Below, piece after piece: positions 16,526 to 23,529 of a DNA stretch of 64,000 nucleotides; position 1 is the stretch's first letter; every line of letters begins with the position of its first letter. Origin of the DNA: Candidatus Polarisedimenticolia bacterium (lineage in GTDB: Bacteria; Acidobacteriota; Polarisedimenticolia; Gp22-AA2; AA152); contig DASYRE010000050.1 of the NCBI GenBank assembly GCA_036004685.1, positions 62,001 through 126,000 on the forward strand, read 5' to 3'. The position numbers and the translations under genes were made by a program. Below the pieces are notes generated by a model. The model was not told the DNA's origin. It did no database searches and worked only from the letters and a program-made list of their open reading frames with translations.

Positions 16526-16577
16526 GTCGCGTCTCCGAAATCCCATTTACATGAGGCGGCTTGACCCGCGATGGGAT
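16526..16577. repeat. Partial dispersed repeat with hairpin
   Basis: GTCGCGTCTCCGAAATCCCAT matches the left end of the repeat family but lacks the outer TAGT. ATCCCAT (16540-16546) and ATGGGAT (16571-16577) can pair. It lies in the roughly 200-base gap between dinB and the downstream receiver gene; nothing else is recognised in that gap. Confidence 0.6.
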
Positions 16578-16685
16578 CGGTCGTCTGGTATCTCGCCCGG
16601 GCGAGGAATTCTTGCGGAGTGGGAACGTACGGGACATCAGGAAGGGATGCGGGCCTTCCGCCTTCTCCGTGAGGAGTGCTTCAAA

Positions 16686-17072
16686 TCAAGCCTGCACGAC
16701 GGAGGGGAGGGTCACCGGGCCGGTGCCGGAAGGCAGAGACGGCAATACGGTGGAGACCTGCGATTTCGGGATGAAGCCGTCCGCGCCGCTGCTCAGGGCC
16801 GCCTCCCGGTAAACGTCCCCGCCGAAGGCGCTCATCATGATGATCTGGATCCCGGGCTGTTTCTCCTTGATCAGACGGACCGCTTCCAGCCCGCAGATCC
16901 GCGGAATCGCCAGATCCATGAGGATCAGATCGGGCTCGAGGCTGCGAGAAAGTCGCACCGCCTCCTCCCCGTTCTTCGCTTCCCAGACCACGTCGTGGTC
17001 TCGCTTGGCGCGGAGAATCCGCTTGATGGCGGCCATGCATTTCGGATCGTCATCCACAATCAAGATTCTCAT
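16686..17072 (-). CDS. Single-domain response regulator (CheY-like)
   Basis: 128 aa, a receiver domain only. Acidic pocket Asp7-Asp9 (VDDDP), phospho-acceptor Asp53 (LILMDLAIP), the Ser of MMSAFG, and the Lys of FIPKSQ are all present, so it should be phosphorylatable. There is no output domain. The start has AAAAGGAGCTTGC before the ATG. It lies 230 bases beyond the stressosome-kinase operon, with a possible terminator between, so it may be transcribed separately. It is a plausible second target of that kinase. Confidence 0.92.
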   Translation of the reverse strand: MRILIVDDDPKCMAAIKRILRAKRDHDVVWEAKNGEEAVRLSRSLEPDLILMDLAIPRICGLEAVRLIKEKQPGIQIIMMSAFGGDVYREAALSSGADGFIPKSQVSTVLPSLPSGTGPVTLPSVVQA

Positions 17073-17173
17073 GCAAGCTCCTTTTCGCTTTCCCCACCCC
17101 AGGGCGCGGACTCAAGCGATCGGCTCAATCGAGTTCAGCGCAACGCGGACGCGCCGAAGCAAGCCAAGACCTG

Positions 17174-17207
17174 AAAAAGAGTAGCGAGCGCCACCGGCGG
17201 CGCCTAT
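17174..17207 (-). terminator. Possible terminator of the stressosome operon
   Basis: On the minus strand GCGCC-GCCGGT-GGCGC can extend through TAG/CTA, followed by CTCTTTTTC. The U-run lies somewhat far from the core stem, so efficiency is uncertain. The adjacent interval 17208-17303 shows a perfect TCTACGTAGA palindrome (17237-17246) but no gene. Confidence 0.45.
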
Positions 17208-17303
17208 AGGGTGAATACCCCATTCGCGCGCCGGAATCTACGTAGAAGCCCGGCGGTCCCGGCGCCCCGCGAAGCTTCCGGCAGCCGCTACCCTCTCGCG
17301 GTC

Positions 17304-17753
17304 TCAACGACTTGCCGGTTCTTCGGGGGCGGCCGGGTCCAGCGGGCATGGCGCCGGGGCGATCCGGGGACTGACGAAGACGCCTCCCGACCCCACCCGT
17401 CGAATCGCCGCGACCAGATCGTCGGCTGCCTGGCTCTTGAGCACGTAACCGTGCACCCCTGCTTCGAGAGCCTCCGCGACATAGGCGGCTTCGGCGTGCA
17501 TCGTGAGCAGGATGCTCTTCGTTTCGGGCAGGCTGCGCCGCAGGAGGCGGGCCACCTCCAGCCCATTGAGCAAAGGCATCTGCAGATCCAGGACGACCGT
17601 CTCGGGCCGCAGGGCCTGGGCCAGGCGGAGCGCTTCCTCGCCGTCGGCGGCCTCGCCGAGGACGGGAATCCCGTCCCGCTCCAGCAGGGCCTTCAGGCTC
17701 TTGCGGACCAGAGGGTGATCTTCCGCGATTAAAGCTCCGGCGACACGCGACAC
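17304..17753 (-). CDS. NarL-type receiver protein lacking its DNA-binding domain
   Basis: 149 aa. NarL/FixJ-like receiver: EDHPLVR, phospho-acceptor Asp56 (VVLDLQMP), Thr of LLTMHAE, Lys of YVLKSQ. Normal NarL proteins continue into a LuxR helix-turn-helix after the GG(R/V)xxSP segment; here the protein runs GGVFVSPRIA then a short Pro-rich tail and stops. No helix-turn-helix sequence can be read in the following 100 bases. The GTG start directly follows the TAA of the histidine kinase, so they are a cognate pair. The output must be through protein contact or phosphotransfer. Confidence 0.9.
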   Translation of the reverse strand: MSRVAGALIAEDHPLVRKSLKALLERDGIPVLGEAADGEEALRLAQALRPETVVLDLQMPLLNGLEVARLLRRSLPETKSILLTMHAEAAYVAEALEAGVHGYVLKSQAADDLVAAIRRVGSGGVFVSPRIAPAPCPLDPAAPEEPASR

Positions 17754-18674
17754 TTAGCTCCTCATCGGAAGCGTCACGCGGACATGGGCCCCTTCGCCGG
17801 GAGCCGACTGGATGCTGATCGTCCCGCGCAGCGCCTCGACGCGCTCCCGGATTCCCATCAATCCGAGGCCGCGACGAATCCGGCTCTCGGCCTCGGGGTC
17901 GAAGCCTTTGCCGTCGTCCCGGACCGAGGCCTGGATCTGGTTGCCTTCACGGCGCAAATCGATGCGGACCTCCTTGGCCCGGGAATGCTTCGCGGCGTTG
18001 TTCAACATCTCCTGGAAGATCCGGTAGAGCGCCGTCTCGAGCGCCGGTGGCAGCCGCTCCGCGAGTGAAGACTCCACGCTGACGGAAAGCCCGCTGCGCT
18101 TGCCGACGCTCTGTCCGAGGAAGCGCAAGGCGGGCAGCAGGCCGAGGTCGTCCAGCATCATCGGCCGCAGCTCGTGGGAGAACTGCCGCAGCCGCTCCTC
18201 GATCTTGTCCAGGATCTCCCTCAGGTCCTGCAGTTGTCCGCGCTGGGCCGGCTGCAGATCCATCCCCAGCTCCTCGAGCCCGAGGTGGACCGAGACGAGA
18301 AGCTGGGCCGCGTCGTCGTGGAGGGCGTGGGCGATGCGCTTCGCCTGCTCCTCGAGCAGCTCGTTGAGGTGTCTCAAGGCGCTGTTGGCCTCGCGAAAGG
18401 CGCGGTGCGTCATCTCATAGGAGGAGAGGCTCTCCTGGAAGAACCTGCCGGCCGCCTGGATCTTCTCCTCGCCGGGGGGAGACCCGGCCACCGAAGCCAT
18501 GAGTATCGTCTGCAGCTCGGCCATCTCCAGGATTCCCATCCCCGCGTTCATGGCTTTCCGGCCGAGCTCGTAGGCCTGCTCCAGGCCGGACTCGGGCGTC
18601 CCATCGAGGTATCGCAGCAGCGCGCCCCGGTACTCCGCCGCGAAGGCGGGTTCCACGGCGCTCACGGCTGCCAT
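17754..18674 (-). CDS. Histidine kinase with RsbU-like N-terminal domain
   Basis: About 306 aa from ATG 18674; GTG 18665, in a GTGA overlap with rsbX, is equally possible. The first roughly 90 residues (YRGALLRYLDGT, ELGRKAMNAGM, FFQESLSSYEMTH) resemble the RsbU N-terminal domain, which in Bacillus binds RsbT. Then comes a coiled coil and HisKA_3 with the phospho-acceptor in IAHALHDDAAQLL, and an HATPase domain (NNAAKHSRA N-box, DDGKGFD, GLGLMGIRER). No membrane span, so it is cytosolic. It sits directly after rsbX and before its receiver. RsbT is the likely activator: inference from domain and position. Confidence 0.9.
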   Translation of the reverse strand: MAAVSAVEPAFAAEYRGALLRYLDGTPESGLEQAYELGRKAMNAGMGILEMAELQTILMASVAGSPPGEEKIQAAGRFFQESLSSYEMTHRAFREANSALRHLNELLEEQAKRIAHALHDDAAQLLVSVHLGLEELGMDLQPAQRGQLQDLREILDKIEERLRQFSHELRPMMLDDLGLLPALRFLGQSVGKRSGLSVSVESSLAERLPPALETALYRIFQEMLNNAAKHSRAKEVRIDLRREGNQIQASVRDDGKGFDPEAESRIRRGLGLMGIRERVEALRGTISIQSAPGEGAHVRVTLPMRS

Positions 18675-19270
18675 CCCTCGTAACGGGCCGCCAGGACGAG
18701 CGCGTCGTCGTTCTCCTTCCAATGGCGCGCCATGATGCCCTTCACCATGAGGTCGACGTCCTTCTCGGAGCGGACCTCGCCGAAGAATTGCGGGGCGACG
18801 CCGTCCGTGACGAAAAGCAGGAGGTCCTTGGGCGAGAGGCGCAGGACGGAGACGTGGGGGGGAGGCAGCTGCCGGCCGACGATGCCGCCGCGCAGCGAGA
18901 GGCTCTCATGGGCCGCGGAGGCGTCGGCGTGGACGAGGAGCCCCTCGACGTTGCCGATGCCGACCCACTGGAGAGCGCCGTCGATCGTCAAGGAGGCCAG
19001 GCTCATGACGACTCCCCGCGTCCCGCGCAGCTCCTCGTGGCAGTGCTGGATCAGCTTGAGGACCGGCTCGCCGGCGTGGCGATCGAGGATCTGGACGGCC
19101 AGCGTGGAGGCGTCCGCCGCCTCGCGCCCGTGGCCGAGCCCGTCGATCGCCGCGAGCAGGACGCCCGAGGAGAAGCGCTTGACGAGGTACCGGTCCCCGG
19201 ACACCGATTCTCCCGGAAGAGCTCGCGTGGCCGCCGTCCAGACGAGCGGCCCGCAGGTCATTGCTTCCAT
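18662..19270 (-). CDS. rsbX: RsbX-type PP2C phosphatase of the stressosome
   Basis: 202 aa, a compact PP2C/SpoIIE fold with no sensor domain. Metal-site aspartates appear in AAIDGLGHG and FVTDGVAP, and near the end in ENDDALVLA. RsbX proteins reset stressosomes by dephosphorylating RsbS and RsbR. The start overlaps rsbT by 13 bases; an in-frame ATG three codons later is possible. Position in the R-S-T-X order strongly supports the call over a generic phosphatase. Confidence 0.9.
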   Translation of the reverse strand: MEAMTCGPLVWTAATRALPGESVSGDRYLVKRFSSGVLLAAIDGLGHGREAADASTLAVQILDRHAGEPVLKLIQHCHEELRGTRGVVMSLASLTIDGALQWVGIGNVEGLLVHADASAAHESLSLRGGIVGRQLPPPHVSVLRLSPKDLLLFVTDGVAPQFFGEVRSEKDVDLMVKGIMARHWKENDDALVLAARYEGWQP

Positions 19271-19659
19271 TTCTTCACCCTCACGGTGGTGCCGACGCCG
19301 ACGCCGGAGACGATCTCGAACTCGTCCATCAGGCGGCGGACGCCGGGGAGGCCGAGGCCCAAGCTCCCGGAAGTGGAATAGCCGGCCTGCATGGCCCGAT
19401 CGAGGTCCGGGATCCCGGGGCCTTGGTCCCGCGCTTCGAGCTCGATCCCTTTCCGCTCGCCGTCGTCCACGAGGCCGATGATGATCTCTCCCTGCTTGGC
19501 ATAACGCACGATGTTCCGCGCCAGCTCGGAGATCGCGGTCGCCACCAGCGTCGATTCGGTGGACGAAAGACCTATCTGGCGGGCCAGGGATCGTCCCTTC
19601 TCCCGGGCCGCCACGATGTCGTAATCGGTTCGTATGGGTAGCCGCGTCTCATCTTCCAC
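19258..19659 (-). CDS. rsbT: RsbT-type serine kinase (stressosome switch)
   Basis: 133 aa GHKL-fold kinase. The N-box SELARNIVRYA is the form typical of RsbT; ATP-lid motifs DQGPGI and GLGLPGVRRLMD follow. RsbT phosphorylates RsbS and RsbR upon stress, then leaves the complex to bind its output partner. It overlaps rsbS by 11 bases and rsbX by 13. The usual partner RsbU is absent from the window; the kinase encoded two genes downstream has an RsbU-like N-terminus instead. Confidence 0.93.
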   Translation of the reverse strand: MEDETRLPIRTDYDIVAAREKGRSLARQIGLSSTESTLVATAISELARNIVRYAKQGEIIIGLVDDGERKGIELEARDQGPGIPDLDRAMQAGYSTSGSLGLGLPGVRRLMDEFEIVSGVGVGTTVRVKKWKQ

Positions 19660-20035
19660 GACGATCCATCTCTTGTCTGCGTTGCTTGGCGCTCTTGTCC
19701 AGGAACTCGAGGCCCTCCTCGAGGTCCAGGGCGGTGGCGACTCCCTCCAGGGTGAGGCCGAGCTGGACCATGGCGAAAGCCACCTCGGGCTGGATGCCGA
19801 CGATGACCGTGTCGGCGCCGCGCAGCTTGATCATGTGCGCGATGTCCCGGAGCGTGCGGGAAGCGAAGGAATCCATCACGTCCAGGGCCGTCACGTCGAC
19901 GATCACGCCGAGGGACCGGAATTTCCCGACCCGCTCCACCAGGGCGTCCCGCAGGAGCATCAAGTCGGCGTCGGTGAGGGCCGACTGGATGCTGGCGATG
20001 AGATACGGTCCCTGCTTGAGGATGGGAACGGGCAC
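19649..20035 (-). CDS. rsbS: RsbS-type STAS scaffold protein
   Basis: 128 aa single STAS domain. Serines in the conserved DSFASRT loop (Ser56, Ser59) are the expected RsbT targets. RsbS forms the stressosome core with RsbR and holds RsbT until phosphorylated. It lies 12 bases after rsbR and overlaps rsbT. The basic tail KQRRQEMDRRGR is slightly longer than usual. Confidence 0.93.
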   Translation of the reverse strand: MPVPILKQGPYLIASIQSALTDADLMLLRDALVERVGKFRSLGVIVDVTALDVMDSFASRTLRDIAHMIKLRGADTVIVGIQPEVAFAMVQLGLTLEGVATALDLEEGLEFLDKSAKQRRQEMDRRGR

Positions 20036-20047
20036 GATGATCCTCCG

Positions 20048-20935
20048 TCAGGCGCGGGTCTCCGCGTTCAGGACGACCTTGTACCCCAGGAGCCGCTCGG
20101 CCTCTTCGATGCCTCCCTGGAGATCGCCGACGGTGGTCATCTTGATGAGGTCCACGCCGATGTTGACCAGGGTCTGGGCGATCTCCGGCGACAGGCCGGT
20201 GACGATGACCGTCGCCCCGAGGAGCCGGGACGCCTCGACCGTCTGGACCAGATGGTTCGCCACGCTCGAGTCCATCGCCGCCACGCCCGTGATGTCGATG
20301 ACCACGACGCGGGCGCGGTTCGTCCGGATCCCGCGCAGGAGCTGCTCCGTGAGCTGGCGGGCGCGCTGCGGATCGATGACGCCGATGATCGGCAGGATCA
20401 GCAGGCGCTCGCGCACCTGCAGCACCGGGGTGGAGAGCTCCCGGATCGCCTCCTGCTGCTCGCGGATCGTCCGCTCGCGCTCCTGGACGAAGCCGACCGC
20501 GACGGTGATGGCGATGCGGTTGGCGGCCGGCTCGTACGCGTCCAGGATCCGGTTGAGGGTCTGGAAGTCGGACTGGTACTTGGCGAACAGGGAGCGGGCC
20601 AGGACGTCGCGCAGGAGGAGGACGATGCCGACCACCTCGTGGGTCTCGACGCCCCGGGGGATGATCCTCTCGGAGAGGTTGCGCGCGTAGGCCTGAAGGG
20701 TCTCGAACGTCTCCGTCTCCAGGGCCTCGACGTAGTTGTCGTAGACGGAGGTCGCTTCGGCGAAGATCTCCTGCTCGGTCATCGCGGTGAGCAGCCGGGC
20801 TTCCGTGATCCGCCGGGCCCATTCCTCGCGCAGCTGGGTGCGATTCTCTCGGAGGTGCGCCACCAGCTCGCGCAGCAGGTTGGTGGTGTCGGCGCTCTCC
20901 CGGGCGCCGCGCTTTCGAGGCTCTGGTTCTTTCAT
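20048..20935 (-). CDS. rsbR: RsbR-type stressosome sensor/scaffold
   Basis: 295 aa from an ATG preceded by GGGAGGAGCGAACGTCC. An N-terminal helical, globin-like sensory region (about 25-165) without a haem-typical proximal histidine motif that I can assign is joined by a helix (RERTIREQQEAIRELS) to a C-terminal STAS domain. The motif PEIAQTLVN keeps the threonine equivalent to the second RsbT site in Bacillus RsbR; the first site is occupied by DSSVANH, serine instead of threonine. It is the first gene of the R-S-T-X-kinase-receiver operon. The ligand sensed is unknown. Confidence 0.92.
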   Translation of the reverse strand: MKEPEPRKRGARESADTTNLLRELVAHLRENRTQLREEWARRITEARLLTAMTEQEIFAEATSVYDNYVEALETETFETLQAYARNLSERIIPRGVETHEVVGIVLLLRDVLARSLFAKYQSDFQTLNRILDAYEPAANRIAITVAVGFVQERERTIREQQEAIRELSTPVLQVRERLLILPIIGVIDPQRARQLTEQLLRGIRTNRARVVVIDITGVAAMDSSVANHLVQTVEASRLLGATVIVTGLSPEIAQTLVNIGVDLIKMTTVGDLQGGIEEAERLLGYKVVLNAETRA

Positions 20936-21082
20936 GGACGTTCGCTCCTCCCTCGCCTGGGAACGACAGGTTTCCTCCCGCCATCGCCGGGAGCCCAACA
21001 GGCTGGACGCTACGTCGAAGGAGGAGGGAGCGCCATCCTTCCATTCCTGACAGGGGGGTCAGAGTTTTCCTGAGGGAACTGC

Positions 21083-22576
21083 TTAACGGGCGCTGCGCGT
21101 CCGATCTTTGGCCCAGGCGCGCAGAGAGTCGATTTTCTGGGACATCGTCCGGGCGATGGGGCGGGTCCGGGAGATCTCCTCCAGCAGCGAGTCGGTCGAC
21201 AGCTCCCGCCGGCCGGAGAACGCGGTGTAGAGGCCGGCGACGATCGCCTGTTCCACGTCGGCGCCGCCGTAGCCTTCGGTGGCGCCGACGAGCCGCGTGA
21301 GGTCGAAGGCGCCGGGATCCTTGCCGCGCTTCTTCAGGTGGATGGAAAAGAGAGCGGCGCGGGCCTCGGCGTCGGGCAGATCGAGGAAGAAGATCTCGTC
21401 GAACCGCCCTTTCCGGAGGAATTCGGGAGGCAGCCGGGAGACGTCGTTGGCGGTCGCCACGACGAAGACGTCCCCCTTGCGGTCCTGGAGCCACGAGAGA
21501 AAAGTCCCGAAGATCCGCGTGGAAACGCCGCCATCCTCCTCCCCGCCGGAGACCGCGAACGCCTTCTCCAGCTCGTCGATCCAGAGGACGATGGGAGCCA
21601 TCTTCTCGGCCGTCTCCATGGCCCGCTTGAAGTTCTTCTCCGTCTCGCCGACGTACTTGTCATAGAGACGCGTGGGATCGAGCTTCAAGAGCGGGAGCGC
21701 CCATTCGCGCGCCACGGCCTTGGCGCAAAGGCTCTTGCCGCAGCCCGGCACCCCCAGCAGGAGGACCCCTTTCGGAAACGGGAGGCCGAACTGCGCGGCG
21801 CGGGCCGGATCCCCGAGGAGAGCGCGCCGATCCGCCAGCCACCCCTTCAAGCCGGCCAGCCCGGCCACGTCGGACATCTTCTCCCCGGCGGGAAAGTACT
21901 CCAGGATCCCTTCCCGCTCCACGAGAGCTCGCTTCGCTTCGACCACTGCCTGGATGTCCTCGGAGGAAAGCTTCCCGTCCTCCACCACGACGCGCGTCAG
22001 GATCCTCTCCGCCTCGGCCAGCGTCAGCCCTTTGAGGTTGTTCAGCAGCCGGGCGAAGTCGTCCGCCTGCATCTCGACCCTCAGCGACATCCGGGCGCCG
22101 AGATCCTTGAGCACCCGCTGGAGCAGCGCCCGGTAATCGTCCGGCTCCGGAAGAGGCAGGTCCACGGTGGCGCTGACCGCCTTGAGCGCGTCCGGCAGCG
22201 TGATGCCGGTTCCCGTGAGCACGATGGCTCCGGTCATCTTGCTGAACTGTCCCGCCGCGTCGGCCAGGCGGGCCGCCACGATCCGGTCGTCGAGATACGG
22301 TCCCAGGCCGTCGAAGTGGTAGATCGCCGGAAAAGAGCTCGCTTCCACGTGCGCCAGGGCCTGGCCCGGATCGGCCGTGCCATAGACCGATCCCTCGACG
22401 CCGTCGCGCCGCAGTCCCTTCGTCCGGCTCCACAGGAAGTAGGGGAGGCCCAGCTCGACGGCCAGCCGCCGCAGCAGCGCGCCGGCGCGCTCCACTTCCG
22501 CCGTTTCGACCTGGATGACGCAGTAGCGTGACTTGATGAGAAGGAGGAGATCGTTGAGCCGGTCGTTGGCGGGCAC
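21083..22576 (-). CDS. Ycf46-like AAA+ ATPase
   Basis: 497 aa. A degenerate N-terminal P-loop-like half (about 1-200) is followed by an intact AAA module: Walker A GVPGCGKS (275-282), Walker B LWIDELE (Asp334, Glu335), sensor ATAND, and arginine fingers in RKGRFDEIF. This domain order is that of Ycf46 proteins, conserved in cyanobacteria and scattered bacteria and linked there to inorganic-carbon stress; the substrate is unknown. GTG start with GAGG upstream. It has its own sigma-70-type promoter. Confidence 0.85.
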   Translation of the reverse strand: MPANDRLNDLLLLIKSRYCVIQVETAEVERAGALLRRLAVELGLPYFLWSRTKGLRRDGVEGSVYGTADPGQALAHVEASSFPAIYHFDGLGPYLDDRIVAARLADAAGQFSKMTGAIVLTGTGITLPDALKAVSATVDLPLPEPDDYRALLQRVLKDLGARMSLRVEMQADDFARLLNNLKGLTLAEAERILTRVVVEDGKLSSEDIQAVVEAKRALVEREGILEYFPAGEKMSDVAGLAGLKGWLADRRALLGDPARAAQFGLPFPKGVLLLGVPGCGKSLCAKAVAREWALPLLKLDPTRLYDKYVGETEKNFKRAMETAEKMAPIVLWIDELEKAFAVSGGEEDGGVSTRIFGTFLSWLQDRKGDVFVVATANDVSRLPPEFLRKGRFDEIFFLDLPDAEARAALFSIHLKKRGKDPGAFDLTRLVGATEGYGGADVEQAIVAGLYTAFSGRRELSTDSLLEEISRTRPIARTMSQKIDSLRAWAKDRTRSAR

Positions 22577-22605
22577 GGCGCCTCGTGAGGTGGCGATGCG
22601 CCGCG

Positions 22606-22634
22606 AACATATCGAAAATGGGGTTTAATATCAA
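22606..22634 (-). promoter_or_regulatory. Sigma-70-type promoter of the AAA ATPase gene
   Basis: TTGATA (22634-22629), 17-base spacer, TATGTT (22611-22606). The predicted transcript begins about 23 bases before the GTG start. Confidence 0.7.
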
Positions 22635-22710
22635 GCCGCGCCGAAGCCTGCAGAAGGAGATCGCGCGATGTCGTGGGATAGGGATCGCCGAGACCCGCCA
22701 TGAGGCTCCG

Positions 22711-23529
22711 ATGGCCGTGAACGCGGAACCGTCCGGCCGCTTTCCGGAGGGAGTCGCCGGCTCGGAGGCGGCGGTATGGACCGCCGGCCTGAGAAGAACC
22801 TTCGGCGACGTCGTCGCGGTGGATGACGTCGATCTGAGCGTGCCGCGCGGCAGCGTGTACGGCTTCCTGGGGCCCAACGGGGCCGGGAAATCCACCACCA
22901 TCAAGTGCCTCACCGGATTGCTGCGGCCGTCGGCCGGCGCGATCCGGATCCTGGGGATGGATCCGGCGCGCGATCCGGTCGCCGTCAAGCGCCGCGTCGG
23001 GGTGGTCCCGGAGGATCTGGCCCTCTTCGACAGGCTGACGGGCTGGGAGACGCTCGATTTCGTGGGTGAGGTCCACGGCCTCGAGCGGGAGACGATCCGC
23101 CGGCGGGCCGAGGAGCTGCTGGAGCTGATGGACCTGCGCGACGCCGCGGGCTCGATGGTGGCCGACTACTCGCACGGGATGCGCAAGAAGATTGCGCTGG
23201 CGGCCGCGCTCCTTCCCGCGCCCGGTCTGCTGTTCCTCGACGAGCCCTTCGAAGGGATCGACGCCGTCGCCTCGCGCCAGATCAAGAATCTGCTGCAGGC
23301 CTTCGCGGGGCGCGGCGGCACCATCTTCCTCACCTCGCACATCCTCGAAATCGTCGAGCGGCTCTCCGACCACGTCGGAGTGATTCACCGCGGCAAGCTC
23401 GTGGCGCAGGGGACGCTCGCCTCTCTCAAGGCGGGACGCGAGGCGGGAAAGACCCTCGAGGAGATTTTCCTCGAGCTGGTCGGCGCCGGCGGGTCGGCGG
23501 GGCCGGCGCTGGACTGGCTGGCGGGATGA
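22711..23529 (+). CDS. ABC transporter ATP-binding protein
   Basis: 272 aa from ATG 22711 (GAGG seven bases upstream); an open frame reaches back to 22585 with no site. Walker A GPNGAGKST, Q-loop replaced by VVPEDLALF as in many ABC-2 exporters, signature YSHGMRKK, Walker B LLFLDEP, and the H-loop TSHIL. It is the CcmA/NatA-like class that works with ABC-2 permeases. Its stop overlaps the next start (ATGA), so the permease downstream is its partner. The substrate is not evident. Confidence 0.93.
   Translation: MAVNAEPSGRFPEGVAGSEAAVWTAGLRRTFGDVVAVDDVDLSVPRGSVYGFLGPNGAGKSTTIKCLTGLLRPSAGAIRILGMDPARDPVAVKRRVGVVPEDLALFDRLTGWETLDFVGEVHGLERETIRRRAEELLELMDLRDAAGSMVADYSHGMRKKIALAAALLPAPGLLFLDEPFEGIDAVASRQIKNLLQAFAGRGGTIFLTSHILEIVERLSDHVGVIHRGKLVAQGTLASLKAGREAGKTLEEIFLELVGAGGSAGPALDWLAG

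Noticed and set aside
17208-17303. Possible frameshifted LuxR helix-turn-helix after the receiver
   Set aside because: Reading the minus strand gives no LTxRExEVL-like or later recognition-helix sequence in any frame.
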